The notes: generated by a model from the letters alone, not told the origin. Counted from the first letter of the stretch, positions 12,346 through 24,414 are shown. The stretch: 64,000 nucleotides of DNA from Apricaphanius iberus (GCA_028564705.1 JAPXFQ010000065.1:2604001-2668000); one strand, 5' to 3'. Program-made: numbers and translations.

Positions 12346-12744
12346 AAGTATTAAAGTTTAAAGGATGATTAGGTTATAAATTCATGTTCATAACTTATTC
12401 TGACAGAGCTCTGATTAATTAAACAACTAATATAGAAACAATGTGGCGCAGGTGCTAACATAGCAAAATAAAATTGCCCAACTAAACAGTCAGGGGAGCC
12501 TTAATTAAAGAAGCAGACAACAGGTCCATGGTAATTTTGAAGAACTGCAGACAGACTAAATTCAAATACCACTTTTCAAATCATAATATATTCTCAAATG
12601 CCTTTACAGTAGAAATACATTCACCCAGTAGCACACACGTTTATACACCAATAGAATATAATACTCATGTTGGGACAAGGCAGTGTAGGGCTGTAAGTAT
12701 CTGGGGGTTCTGTTTATGAGTAAGGTAAAAATGGAACGGCAGAT
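12346..12744. other. unannotated stretch
   Basis: AT-rich with no recognisable gene or repeat. Confidence 0.4.
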
Positions 12745-13990
12745 TTATTGCTGTGAACTCTGCAGTAATGCCAGTGCTGGTCCATCGAGGTAGAGAGAGA
12801 GCTGAGCGAAAGGCGAAGCTCTCGATTTACTGGTCGATCTACATTCCTGTTAGTGGTGTGCGATGCAGCTAACAGTTATATCTGTATTTATATTTATTGA
12901 CGGGTGAAAAGTATTTGTATTTGAAAGTGTGTTTGAGTAAAATTCAAAATAGGCATACAAGTCAGTTATGTCTGCGTTACACTTCTAATTTATGTTATCT
13001 TTAATTATCCATTGTAATAATTATGGATATCTAATATTGACTGATGTTTTTCCACAAGTACAGCACTGAACATGTATTAAGGAATGTTGCTGGAAAAAAA
13101 AAACATCATAATGGCCCTTACTTTATCAATGGTTAAATCAATGGGGGCAAACATGGCTGTGATGATGAATTGGTGCTGGTAGAAGGATTGGTACGGGAGT
13201 CGTGGGGTGTTAGCAGCAAATACCAGGAGAGGATGCATGTGATGCATAGCAGATGTTGTCAGTTGTTTGATATCTCTGCCTCTGCAGAGGCGGGCACGCT
13301 ATTTTCTATTTGGTTGCCAAAATCCATGTGGGAAGTTTCTGCTGAGTGATGGGAAACTATCCTAAGGTTAACCACCCTACATCTTTCTCTCTGCAAAAAA
13401 CAGAGTAACTTGAACATACCTAACTCCCACATGTCCGAACAATTGGACAGTATTACACATGCCGAACGTTAACAGTAATAGTAATGAAGCATAATGGAGT
13501 AATCTCTCGATCGAACTCTATTTCCCAAAGGTTATAAACTACCTTTGGAACCTTAGTAAGGTACAAAAATCATTTCAGCAAAAATAGTGATGCAGTTAAG
13601 TCTTTTTTTCACTTAGCCGAGCCCTTCTGCTGCTGTGTGGAGCAGCTGTGTCACCTATTTTGCTACCCCCTCCATATTCTGTGGTCTCACGAGGAAGCAC
13701 CGCTTTTTGATACAACTTTTTCTTGTTCCTGAATACAAATATATAAGTATTTGTTAGAAATAAGTATTCGTAAAAATCACGTTATTTTTGTCTCTCCGAA
13801 CACTGTATTTGGGTTCAGCCCCACCGTTAGTTCCTACACTCATCTATAGTCACGAACTGTGGGTAGTGACCAAAAGAACAAGCTCATGGATACAAAAGGC
13901 TGAAATGAGTTTCCTTTTCAAGGTGTCTGGGCTCTCTCTTAGAGACAGGGTGAGAAGCTCAGTCACCTGGGAGGGGCTCAGAGTAGAGCC
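12745..13990 (+). mobile_element. LINE C-terminal fragment split by a ~970-bp insertion
   Basis: At 12755-12845 the plus strand encodes, with one frameshift, a RERELS segment followed by KAKLSIYWSIYIP. At 13817-13990 it resumes with VPTLIYSHELWVVTKRT, then AEMSFLFKVSGLSLRDRVRS and a VEPL segment. In the widespread fish LINE family these two blocks are adjacent, in the C-terminal region after the reverse transcriptase. The intervening 12846-13816 is an insertion. Upstream reverse transcriptase and endonuclease are missing; a minus-strand fragment probably of the same family lies at 60370-61530. Confidence 0.7.
12846..13816. mobile_element. insertion inside the LINE fragment, possibly hAT-like
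   Basis: The LINE coding sequence is interrupted after CTACATTCCT and resumes at TTCCTACACTC, so a TTCCT-containing target appears on both sides. The inserted sequence has complementary motifs near its ends (GTATTTGTATTTG at about 12912 and reverse-complement-like ATACAAATA near 13733), suggesting a foldback or hAT-like non-autonomous element. Exact ends and target duplication length are uncertain. It has no recognisable coding capacity. Confidence 0.5.
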
Positions 13991-14107
13991 TCTTGCTCCT
14001 CATTAACAACACATTAACAGCAGGTTATGTGGACAGGAAAATTGTGGAAGAATACGGTGCACAAGCAGCAGGGATGAGCACATTCTGGAGAGGATTATCG
14101 AGGGGTG

Positions 14108-15054
14108 GACTAAGGCTGGAGTTAGTGCATCAAGAGCCACGATAAAACAAATGGATCTTGCATATGGGCTTCAAATGTCAAATTCCTCTTGTCAAGGTGG
14201 TCCTGAACAACTCAGCTCAGTGGACCAAACTCGTCTGTTCTGATGAGCTCAAATGTTGCATCTCATTTCGAAACCAAGGTCCCAGAGTCTGGAGTAGGAA
14301 TGGAGAGGCTCACAATTCAAAATGTTTGAAGTCCAGTGTGAAGTTTCCACAATCTGTGTTTATTCGGGGAGCCATATCATCTGCTGGTGTTGGCCCACTG
14401 AGCTTTATTGAATCCAGAGTCAATGCAGTCATCTACCAGGACATTTTGGAGCACTTCATGCTTCCTTCCGCAGATGGGCTTTATGGAGATGCTGACCTCA
14501 TTTTCTATGGGGCATTGCCAAGAGAAAAATGATAGATATGAGACTAAACAATGCAGAAGAGCTGAAGGTGGCTATTGAAGATTCGTAGTTTTCCATAACA
14601 CCTCAGCAGTGCCACAGGCTGATAGCAGGGATGCAGCAATACCGACACTGGTATCGACCCCAATACCGTCTAATGTGCTAGTATCAGTATCGGTTAAAGA
14701 TAACTGATACCATGAACTGATACTTAAAATGTGGAAAGCTCTGCAATAATTTCACAGAAAATGTTAATTTTTCACTTGAAATGTTAGTGTTGTGGTCATT
14801 TTCATCATTTAAAAAATCTAATTCACCCTCATTTGTTGTAACAAGCAGAGAAGAAAATAAAAACCTGCCTTTCCATTTTTTTGCGTGGTAGAAATATCAT
14901 CACTTGTACTTGGTATCGGCAAGCACTCTGATCCAAGTATCGGTGTCGTATTGTTTTTTAAAAAGTGGTATCGTTGCATCCCTAGCTGATAGGAGATATT
15001 GCCCTTCCAAATTGAGGCAGTAACTGATGCATAATGGGCCCAAACCAAGTACTG
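14108..15054 (+). pseudogene. Tc1-like transposase pseudogene
   Basis: The open frame at 14158-14532 contains Tc1 motifs in order: WTKLVCSDE (first catalytic Asp retained), FRNQGPRVW, NGEAHNSKCLKSSVKF, SSAGVGPL, DILEHFMLPSAD. It then jumps from the DADLIF segment to a KRKM-like segment (14522-14560), so the part with the second catalytic Asp and the usual third acidic position is deleted. A stop codon follows near 14586, then ITPQQCHRLI, the hAT insertion, and finally an IEAV...TKY-like C-terminus ending near 15054. It cannot encode an active enzyme. Confidence 0.75.
14626..14984. mobile_element. hAT MITE nested in Tc1
   Basis: The left end CAGGGATGCAGCAATACC pairs with the reverse complement of the right end, TAGGGATGCAACGATACC. 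Exact 8-bp duplications GCTGATAG flank it at 14618-14625 and 14985-14992. At 359 bp with no reading frame it is non-autonomous. The CAGGGATGCAACGATACC terminus is a familiar fish hAT end. The interior has several TATCGGTA/TGATAC-type sub-repeats near both ends. Confidence 0.9.
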
Positions 15055-15235
15055 AATATATATGCGTTTTTTATAAACTTTAAGCCATAATCATCAAAAT
15101 TATAAGTAAAGGCTTGAAATTTCTTGTTTTGCATGTTCTGAGTCTATATCCTGTATTAGATTCACCTTTATGTTCAATTACTGTAATAAATGAGCTTTTG
15201 CATGATATTATAATATTTTTAGTTTCACTTTTATA

Positions 15236-15419
15236 CGACATAGCAAAAGACCTGAGACTATGTCTGAAGTTTGCGTAGCATGTGGACGTCACTCATTTTG
15301 AAGTCTGAAAGTTATAGGTTTAATGCACTCACACATGCACACCACAACCACATACATAAACGTGCTATCTGGATTTCAACATTCTTGTGGTACCCTAGCA
15401 CCCCAAACCTCCCTTTGGA
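15236..15419. other. short unannotated stretch
   Basis: Nothing recognised beyond AT-rich sequence. Confidence 0.4.
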
Positions 15420-15572
15420 CAACGGGATAGTCGGTGCAATGTAATTAGCTGCACTGTGGCTGCTCCCTCAGCCTAACCGTTCCTGTTTATTTGTTGTTAT
15501 CTTGTACGGGATGTACCGTAAACTGAATTTGCATGTCTTGAAATCAATAAAGTATTATTCATTCATTCATAA
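15420..15572 (+). mobile_element. LINE/SINE 3' tail with (ATTC)n end
   Basis: The segment ends TTGAAATCAATAAAGTATT followed by about three ATTC units (15560-15572). AATAAA next to a short terminal tandem repeat is the usual 3' end of L2/CR1-type retrotransposons and their SINE partners. No coding part is visible upstream, so the copy is strongly 5'-truncated. Confidence 0.5.
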
Positions 15573-18569
15573 ATTCAGCCTCCTGTGACATGTGGATGCT
15601 CTCAACCTCTACTGGTCTGTGAAAGTATTGCATTATTGAATTAGTTTATGAATTACTGTAACTTTTTAAGTTAGTTAAAAGATTTATGGCCTGAAATAAA
15701 AAACAAAATAAAACATGTTTTGTGTAGATTACTCTTAATCCAAAGGACCACCTAAAACTCAGTTTTTTATCGGTCTGTTAACATTTTATTGCATCCTTCA
15801 TGGCTGCAGTATTGTTGTTGGCCTAAAGTTTGGTTTTCTCCACATTTCCATGGCAAAAATGAAGACTCCAGAATATGAGAACACCTTTAACCTCACCACA
15901 CCTTAGTCCCTCAGCATCAATGGCTCCCATTAGAGCAATCATACAACAAGATAACATTGAAAATTAGGTGATAATCGAGTGATTAATGATAAATCCAAAC
16001 ACATGCAGCCTAAGCTGCAAACTGCTGGCTTGCCTCAAAACACGCTTTTCTTCTACACCCTGACACACAGAGGCACAGTTACACATAAACCACACCTACT
16101 TACAGGGAATACTGACAAGTCATCTGCTTTATTCAGGTGGTGTCATGGAGACAGAAACAGGTGAGATCATCTTCAGGAGAGAACAACCCAAATATAAAGC
16201 TGAAAAAAATCTGTTAGGGCTTACAAAAGATTTAGGAAGCCAAAATCTCCCAGTTTAAAATGAAAAACGTGACAATACTCTTTAATAACAAAACATCACG
16301 AAGCGTTAAGCAAGACATATTGCTTAGGGATTTAAAAACACTTTCCCAGAAGTGATGCACTGTTGCGTTTTTCTTGGACCCTTCTAGTGTAACCATGGAA
16401 ACATTTTCTGTTTGTTGTGTCAAGCCTAAACCATCACCAAAATATTGAAAAAAGAGGGAGGAAGGCTGAAAAATAAAAATAAAAGGAAGATAAAAGTCAA
16501 AGTCAGAGCGAAAGAGTAGCAGGTTGGAGTCAGGGCACTTGTGTGTCAGCTGACTTTTAAACACCTTGGTTATCCTTTACATAAACTATATTGCTTCACC
16601 TCCGGATACTTTTTTATCTCACCATACTGCTTTTTAATTTGTTTTTACAACAATTTGCAGGATAATTAACAGAAAGTGAGAGCATAGATGATGTAAAACA
16701 CAGCAGACGCCCTTCATGTTCGCTGCAATTCAAAAAGCTTTAAAATGATTAAACTAGGGGCTTTAGTTTTTGTTCTGCTCTGAAAATATGTTTTTATTTT
16801 TCTCCCTCCATTTTACACAGTGGTTTCATATTTTTAGCTCACCTGTTCAAGCATTGCTGGACACTGTAGAAGGTGGGGGATTTAACCATGGACTAATTAT
16901 CAGGCAAATGTTAATAGTCAAAACCCTTCATATAGCTCGAATTTAGTTTTTTTTGTCTTTCCAAAACCTACAAGAAAACAGGAGCAGCAAAAAAAAAAAT
17001 GTTAAGCATATTTAAAAAACTTAGAGTTCAGTCATCTGCCAATCAGTTTTGTTATGTCACAAAATATGGTTGATGGAAGGTGACCCTTTTTATGACCCAT
17101 TAAAAGGAAGGGGGGGGGGAGTATTGCAATTGGTGCTGGAAAATGTATGTAAATAGTTGTGCCAACTGCTCTTTAAAATGTGTATGTGCAAAAAGGGATT
17201 TTAAATGATTTTTTTTAAGTCCTATAAAAATATTGCTAAAGTATTGAATGGTTAAATATTAATGCTACATCACAATTTCTGTCACTGATAAACCTGTTTG
17301 AGGAGTTTGCAGGGCAGCATGGAGACAATTGAAAAGGGAAGGAAGAGGAATGAGTTATTCTTTGAAAGGTAAATCTCCTCCTATGACTTAGGAGATATTT
17401 AGGGGGTTCTAAATCATAAGCAATGCAACGCTAGTTTGTATGTATTGCAGATCTATTGCAGAGACAGCAACATTACATTTTCTCAAAAGTCATAATCAAA
17501 ACAACCAAAAGCATTATCATAACATATTAGAATGAAGACTAGTATTATGCCACAACCACAGAAACTGGACTGAAAGGGCATTTTGCACTGGACCCACCAA
17601 AATCTCAGTTTCAACAAATATAAGTATTGTCATTGTCATTGTTGTCCGATACTTTACCATCAGTAGAAATGTTGCAGCTTCCATGTTGTTGTGTTGGACA
17701 AAAACTTGGTTTATTCCTTGCTGTGAAGTTATGGCTGTGAGAGACAGAGCTTTGATCCACTTACCTTAATTGCTAACATTGACGAACCCCCCCCCCCCCC
17801 CCCCCCCAGTAAAATACAACACTGAAGATGCAGTGCACATGTAGGAGCAATAGATGGAGCCTTCTAATGAAACAAAGCCATGTGTATGCTAATGTTTATT
17901 AATGGCAGTACATATAACTTGATATACTGGTAATGATAAACAAATAACATCTGTACATTTTTTGTTTTTTACCTCGGCTAAGTCAAACGTACTATTTACA
18001 ATATTCACGCACTACACAAGATATATATTTTTTTTTTCAGTGTTTGAGAAATCCCCAACACAGCTGCTTTTCCCACAGTTACTTTTTTTCCCTTCATAGA
18101 TTGTGGTATCTTGTGTTACAGTAATACCCTGGATGCATTTTTTGAAGTGTGAAAATTAAAGTAAACTTCCATGTGATGTGCGCCAGATTGTTTTGGATAA
18201 GATTTTTTTTTACAAATTAATGAAATGATTGTTTGAAAACTACATTATTTATGGGTAAAAAAAATTCAGATTGTTGCCATGGTAATAAATTAAGACATGC
18301 TCATCAAGTTACTCTCATTTGATCTGGCTTGATTGTTGTGCATGCACAATCAGCAGTGTGTTCTGATTTATGTGTGCACCTTAGAGCACAGCATGACTAT
18401 GTGCACACAAAAATTCTACAAAGATCCAGATGTGAGGATTTTTCTTTTTGGGAACACCCACCGTAAATCAAGGAAACTTGAAAGAAAAAAACAAGAAAAA
18501 AACAAAGGGAATCTAATGAACAGAATTCAGGGGAAGGTGAAAAACATAATTTACTTAATTTCTGTTAAA
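15573..18569. other. unannotated stretch with simple repeats
   Basis: About 3 kb of AT-rich sequence without a recognised gene. It includes a G run near 17112-17120 and a long C homopolymer at 17787-17808. None of the short open frames matches a family I know. Confidence 0.45.
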
Positions 18570-18790
18570 CCCTGCAAAAGTATTCACCCCCTTTAAACAT
18601 TTAAAGCTCATCTTGTTAAGCTGTGGCTCTTTGCAGCCCTTCCAGACTTACAATGAGCCTCTTGGTTTTTGTTCTATAGTCCTTCCATATTTGATAACGG
18701 ATTAATCAGTTTTTCAATGAGATGTTAAAAACCAGATACTGTTTTTGCACTTGGATGAGATGGTTTTTTGAGCGTATCAAAATTCATATA
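18570..18790 (-). mobile_element. Tc1-like fragment
   Basis: A GCAAAAGTATTCACCCCC end at 18575 is followed by antisense transposase-region sequence resembling the same Tc1 family as 52270-52700: TCTTTGCAGCCCTTCCAGA at 18628, AATGAGCCTCTTGG at 18651, and CTTCCATATTTGATAACGG at 18681. The pieces are not colinear with an intact element, so it is rearranged and decayed. Confidence 0.5.
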
Positions 18791-18934
18791 CTTTGCAAAA
18801 CAGCAATGGTAACATCTTTTTCGCTTCACACGAGTCACGTGATCAACAACTGAATGTTACAACAGGCAAAAAAGACGTCGACGATGAGGTCGGAAGTAGT
18901 GGAGGAGAAAGATGGCGTGGCATGTTCGGGTTCA

Positions 18935-19100
18935 CAAAGAGGCGACATGTTTGCATATCGTGAATAATTATGAACTAGACTAATGATCCTGACGCATACT
19001 CCCACCCAGTCCTCTGACAAACTGCAACCTCCTCAAACAGGAGCAAAAAAGTATTAATTCTACATAAAACGGCTCACAAGGCATTCATTCATACAGAAGA
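18935..19100 (+). repeat. dispersed repeat family W, copy 1
   Basis: It aligns in the same orientation with 24120-24270. Shared landmarks are a GAATAAT block, then TAATCCTGACG-like and CCCCACCCA-like segments, a CCTCCT-AAACAGG segment and a TATAAAACGACTCA-like segment. The family is unnamed to me and has no coding potential. Confidence 0.55.
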
Positions 19101-20454
19101 CCACACAAATTCTAATGAAAAAATGAGTACATGAGAACTTTAAAGTGTAACAGTCACATGTAAAAATCATGAATTTGATAGAAAACAGACTGATTTCTAT
19201 TCTTCCGCTTGTCTTACATGGCTGTATTTAGCATGTACCATTTGAATAAAAGTTTACCTCAAACTGTCAATGTGGTATCCTGGTGAGGTTACCACAAGAT
19301 CATGAGCATTTTGCTGAAACCGCGTCTGGAAACGTTATATTTCAGGAAAACTATACAATCGAATCCACACAGGGATAATTACGTTGTGTGCAACATATAT
19401 CAAAAACTATTAGGATGCTGTCATTGAGCTTTTTTGATGTACCGATTTTGGCACAGAACCACAGAGCTATTTTAAAAACATCAGTCCATTACTGTTTTAC
19501 AGTATATAGGGAATTGTTCTAGGCCCCAACCTAGATTCCTGCTAAGAATTACCACACACTACTGAATTGGATTGTTCTTATCTGACAGGCAGGATGTTGA
19601 TCCCTTTTCTAACAAATGAATCTGATTACCTTTAAGAAGGTCCTCTGTATATAGTGTACTGTTAGCCACAGTCCTCCACATGTTTTTAATGCATGGATTT
19701 TCATGCTCTGAGTCTATCTCAGAGGTTTGTCCAGAGTCTAAACCCAACATGAATTGCAGTACAGTACAGTGCATTATCTTATGGATGATGGTCATGGCGT
19801 TCCACTAGCATAGTATTCTGTTACATGTCGGCACAGGGATCATCAAAAGTTGAAGAACAGCTTCTCTTTCATGCAGCGTATCATAAATTCAGTTAGGATC
19901 ACTTCATCATAAAATAAATGGATATAATCCCAACACGTTACACCAAGGTGGTTCTTGGAACCAGATTTGCCAACACAAAAAAACCTAAAAGAAGCCCCAG
20001 ACTTTTAAATGGCATCAAACTGGCGCCAATATTTTCTTATCAAAGAAAATTACAAGAATTTGATTTGGCAACTGTTCCAAGTCTAATATGGCACATCTTG
20101 ACAAACTAATCCATGTAGATATCTGAGGCACTAAACATTTAATAAATTCTAACCATAAACTACAATGTATTTTTGTGGATTTTATATGATAAGATAACAA
20201 CATAGATCATAATAGTAAAGTGGAAGAAACATAATGCTTTTTTTTGGTAATATATATTTATATACCCCTTGTATCAATACATCATAGATTCACTCTTTGC
20301 TGCTTTTCCAGATTCATATTTTTCATTCGGTATGTTTCTACAAGCTAACACATCTTGCAGACCAGTGGAAGCTCAATCACATTTGACGGAGGGTATCTGT
20401 GAAAAGCAGTTTGGACGCTTGCCATAAAATTCTCATATGGATTTTATTGTAACC
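19101..20454. other. unannotated stretch
   Basis: AT-rich sequence with no recognised gene or repeat. Confidence 0.45.
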
Positions 20455-20720
20455 CTGAATGTATGTTTAGTGGGTTCTACTGTAAGGTGAACCTCCAGCA
20501 CCGTCTCAAACAGCTTTTCTTCCTAAACTGTCCCACATTTTGCTCCATCCGTCTCTCCCCAGCCGTACTGATGACAAGCATCCTCACAGCACATTCTTGC
20601 TATGGAACGTCTGAGTTGATGATGAATGGTGCATTTTCTCTACGTGCGGCAATTTGAGTTATGGGCAGAAAGTACAATTCAAGGTGTCACCTGACCTGAA
20701 CACCTTCTTCCACATGTTTA
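20455..20720 (-). mobile_element. Tc1-like internal fragment
   Basis: On the plus strand it reads as the antisense of a Tc1 transposase-region common in fish: GGTGAACCTCCAGCACCGTC at 20488, TTTTGCTCCATCCGTCT at 20536, a CATCCTCACAGCA segment at 20579, AAGTACAATTCAAGGTGTCA at 20670 and CACCTTCTTCCACATGTTT at 20700. In the parent family these are in this order. Ends are missing and the frame is destroyed. Confidence 0.6.
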
Positions 20721-21090
20721 ATGTCACAAATAAACATCCGATGCTAAACAGCAAATAAATGGGAACCCCGCATACTTTTAGAATAAAAAAAGGCAAAGGA
20801 AGTCATTAGGTTATAGTTTATATTTGCCTTTGGTATCAAGAGTCCAGTGCTGTTACCTTATGTTATGTGTTATCCATATTACACTTTTCACAAAATATAT
20901 ACAAGGGTAACTTTTAAAATGGAAAACAAACTAATGAATCAACCTATCCATTTCGCGCCATGTGCAATTGTCAGTAGAAAGACCAGCTGTGTTGTAAAGC
21001 GGAAGTTTCTAAGTAAAAGCTTCCTCCAAAGCTTCCCTTGCTGTGCCATTAAGCCTGACACTTAAATACCACAGGTTCCCTAAGTTAAAG

Positions 21091-21806
21091 GAGTGATGCT
21101 AGGAACGCGTTACTCAGTAGAGCGTTACTCCTAATATGACTGCTTTTTCAGTAACAACTAATCTAACACGTTACTATTTCCATACAGGTTATCAGATTAA
21201 AGCTACTTGTTCAAGTGTTAGGCCTACTATTTTTGTGATTTTCTTAAATAAAAAGATATATTTGGTACAGGGCAGCAAAAGAAAAAGGGAAAACATGCAC
21301 CAATATGTCCTTAATATGGTCCTACTGTACATACCTTCAACAACATTGCTGCTGTCTTTTTCTGTCGTTATCCGAAACAGCTGATTAGCTCCGTTACAGT
21401 CGCCATGTTTGCTTTGGCCTGAGTCTGAGTTCTGTACTCTGTAGGCCTACTCTGCCCCCTAGTGGAAATCTCCTGTAGTACATGCAGTGAGTGAGCAAGT
21501 ACGTACCTCCCCAAGACAGTTTGTTGCTGGTGTCAACGTAACGTGACATAAAAAAACAAGTATATTTCCTTACTGTTAAAATGTACTTCCAATAAAGTGA
21601 GTATTGGCAAAACCAGTTATTGTTTTTATGTTGAGGAAGTGGGGAGTGTTATTGGCAGCTGCTGAAAGTAACTATTAAAGTAACTTGTAATTTAATATAG
21701 TTACTTTTAAAATACAGTAATCAGTAAAGTAACTAAGTTACCTTTGGAAGGAATAATCAGTAATCAGTAATCAGATTACTATTTCAAAGTAACGGTGGCA
21801 ACACTG
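21091..21806. mobile_element. hAT-type non-autonomous element
   Basis: The left end contains GCTAGGAACGCGTTACTCAG followed by further CGTTACT units. The right end reads CAAAGTAACGGTGGCAACACTG, whose reverse complement starts CAGTGTTGCCACCGTTACTT. Both carry the repeated CGTTAC / GTAATCAGATTAC motifs of a very common fish hAT family. The left terminus is degraded and I could not match an 8-bp target duplication. No transposase is present in 716 bp. Confidence 0.65.
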
Positions 21807-21927
21807 TTTATAAATTACCTGTGGCTGTAGTGTAAAAGTGCTTTGAAAGATTGGTATGACTGGAAAAGTACTTCAATGTTTAAATGCATTTACTCTTAAA
21901 GTGCAGTAAAGTTGCATTGATGCTGCA

Positions 21928-21961
21928 TAAACAAAAGGAACTGAAAAGTTCCTTTTGTTTA
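21928..21961. repeat. perfect 15-bp inverted repeat
   Basis: Arms TAAACAAAAGGAACT (21928-21942) and AGTTCCTTTTGTTTA (21947-21961) are exact reverse complements around a GAAA loop. A transcript from either strand could form a strong hairpin. No transposon end or gene is visible next to it. Confidence 0.85.
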
Positions 21962-22898
21962 AATGTTTAAATAAAAAAAGCTTATTTTAAAGAGTTTGAC
22001 TAGTAAAAGGTTGAAAATTAATGGAAAGGTGAAGAGCTTGATTAGAATGTTTTGCCTTGGGCTCTGAAATAATTGAATCCAACTATGACAGAAGGCCCAG
22101 TGTTGTCATCACAACCAGGGGCAAAACTCATTACATTGCTAACCAAGTTCATGGCGAAGACAAAACGTGCTTCTTTCCATTGTGGCAGCATGAAAGTTTA
22201 CACATTTAATGCCTCCGCCACATAATCAAGCGGCATGAGGTCATTCTTTCTGAATGGTTGTTGCATTATGCTGCACATTAAAGCTAACGAAAACCAACCA
22301 TACACAAAATACAAAGCAAAACAAGTACTAGTCTCTCATGTTTATTTCATTAAGTGGTGCCGATAGCCCTGATGGATAAAAGAGATATCAAGTCAATAGG
22401 CATTGCCAATTTTTTTTTACATTTGTTCTCCTGGATATGATGCTGACAATGTGTTAACTATATTGCGAAAATAAAAAAAGGAAGTATTACTGTTTTTCCT
22501 AATAACATAAACACAATACTTTGCCCTACCATTGAAAATAATGTCCAATGTCATCAGAGATTATAAATGTACTTATAGGGACAAATACCTTAATGGTCTC
22601 TTTTACTGAGAAACTGTGTAATACTTGTTCTTTTTGAAGTATGATCTGTCACTCTGACTTGCATATGCATGCTGTACATGAATTTTTTTTCTTCTCAAAA
22701 TCCCATCATCTGCATTGGCCAAAGAACGGAAAAAGACATAAGAAATGAGTCAGTCAGAAAAAATCAGTCCCTTCTACGTCACACGCTATGTCACTATTTC
22801 TAACAACTTTTCAGAACCCCTAACAAATTCTTTTCAAAAGGTGCCTAGCGACAAATCTACTGACATTTCTGATCACCCTTAGGTGCTTTCACCTTGAT
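21962..22898. other. unannotated stretch
   Basis: No recognised gene or repeat. Confidence 0.45.
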
Positions 22899-22952
22899 TT
22901 GCCTTGTGTTGAAAGTGTGCTATACAAATAAAATTTCCTTGCCTTGCCTTTC
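22899..22952 (+). mobile_element. LINE 3' tail, same family as 1090-1661
   Basis: GAAAGTGTGCTATACAAATA then AAATTTCCTTGCCTTGCC matches the end of the LINE copy at 1627-1661 almost base for base, including the terminal TTGCC repeat. Only the last tens of bases are recognisable. Confidence 0.7.
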
Positions 22953-24119
22953 TGTGAAACTTTGTTACTGATATTACCTGCAGATTAGAGACTCGATGCG
23001 CTTTGCTCTGAGCCGTCTTTCAGCAAGTGAATGGTATGGGCAAGCCCAGACAATATGATCACACATCATAAACCTGTCTCACTTCATTTTACCCAGCGCC
23101 ATACAAAGAGAGAGAGCTAAGATCGGATCGGGCCGATATTTTCATATTTTTAAGTGATCAGAGTTCGGCTACATTAGCTGATGAGTCGTGCCAATTTTTA
23201 CAAAAGTACCACCTAGTTACGTTTGACGGTGATTTTGCAATAATTCTAACGTCCGTAGCAGGGCAAATCGCGACTCTGAATTACCACAAATCAGCATAGC
23301 AGATTAAACACAATTCTAATATGGGTAAACTTAAACAGATATTCTTAATGTACTTTAAACTGTATAATAAAGGCATAGAAACTCAACTTCTGGCTTTTAC
23401 AAACAACAATAAACCAAAGTAAACCTGTGCTGCGTACAGATAGCATTGGATATCTATGCTGAGTTCAGGAGCATAGGATATTTCAGTTTATAGTGAAAAC
23501 AATATCAATCAATGATAATACAGGAAGTTACAAACTTTAAGAGGATGTTTTAAAATTAAAACCCAGCTTTTTTCACACTTTGTCGTCCGTGTCAGCTTGT
23601 CATTTCAGTATCTAAGCAAGCAGGCGGGGATTTCGCTGTTACTAGTTGTTTACAGCATGGCTGATTGGTTGATGCCCCGCATTTGCTGCCCCATAGTTTA
23701 GTGTTCCCAACTTCACCCAGCAGCTGCCCGCTGCGCCGACGTGTGCGACTTGCTGTGTGGCAGTTAGATGCCCACTTAATGCGTAGGTACCATAGACTTT
23801 GCATGTAAACTAGCTGCCCTTCTTCCTGGACGCGCTGACCGGTGTGAACGTGGCATTAGAACAATGTGGGCTTTCTAACACTGGTATTTACTCAAAAATT
23901 TAGAGTGAATTGGATCTCCTGTTATAATTTGATATCTTGTATATATGAGACCACTTCCCTTCTCTCAGCAGTATACTTCAGGTAAAAATAATATTAACAT
24001 TTTCGAACCTGTTTAAATTACGTTTTGTTTAAAAGAAAAATTTGGAATTTGTCTTGTTACACCACCAGCAAGATAAGTTAAGTTAGTTAATTGTTCGAAT
24101 GTAGCATAACAGCCGCACT
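22953..24119. other. unannotated stretch with a CpG-richer patch
   Basis: The part at about 23580-23850 is richer in G+C and CpG than its surroundings and has a short segment (GGCGGGGATTTC at 23622) also present near 46673, so it may be an unrecognised repeat. The minus-strand frame at 23592-23804 has no motif I recognise. Confidence 0.4.
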
Positions 24120-24270
24120 GCAAGGTGTTTGATATCATGAATAATAGTAAGTTAGACTTGTAATCCTGACGTTTTCCCCCACCCACTCTTCCCACAAACC
24201 TCCTGAAACAGGGGCGAGCATTTTTACCCCATATAAAACGACTCAGAAGGCACTCATTTAGGCCAGAGAT
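24120..24270 (+). repeat. dispersed repeat family W, copy 2
   Basis: Partner of 18935-19100 in the same orientation. Shared landmarks run from GATATCATGAATAAT through the CCCACCCACTC segment to ATAAAACGACTC. The copies differ at many positions, so the duplication is old or the two inserted independently. Confidence 0.55.
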
Positions 24271-24414
24271 TGCAGCAAATGCAACTTTTGGAGACATGTC
24301 CTGTGATCTGCTGGAAGTAAAATTAAAGTATTTACACATACTGACCATTGTTATCTTTAGAGGAAAGAGAAGAGATGCAAGTCAGAGAATACCATCCCCG
24401 TGGTGAGGTAAAGG

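Larger units (their letters stand above)
14108..15235 (+). mobile_element. Tc1-like transposon remnant containing a nested hAT MITE
   Basis: The sequence starts abruptly within the transposase near 14108 and runs through a 3' UTR ending near 15235. Recognisable 3' features are AGCCATAATCATCAAAATTA at 15083 and TACTGTAATAAATGA at 15179, typical of one fish/frog Tc1 group. A 359-bp hAT MITE (14626-14984) splits it. Removing that insertion and one target copy brings together the two sides of the transposase C-terminus. The element's 5' end is missing. Confidence 0.75.
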
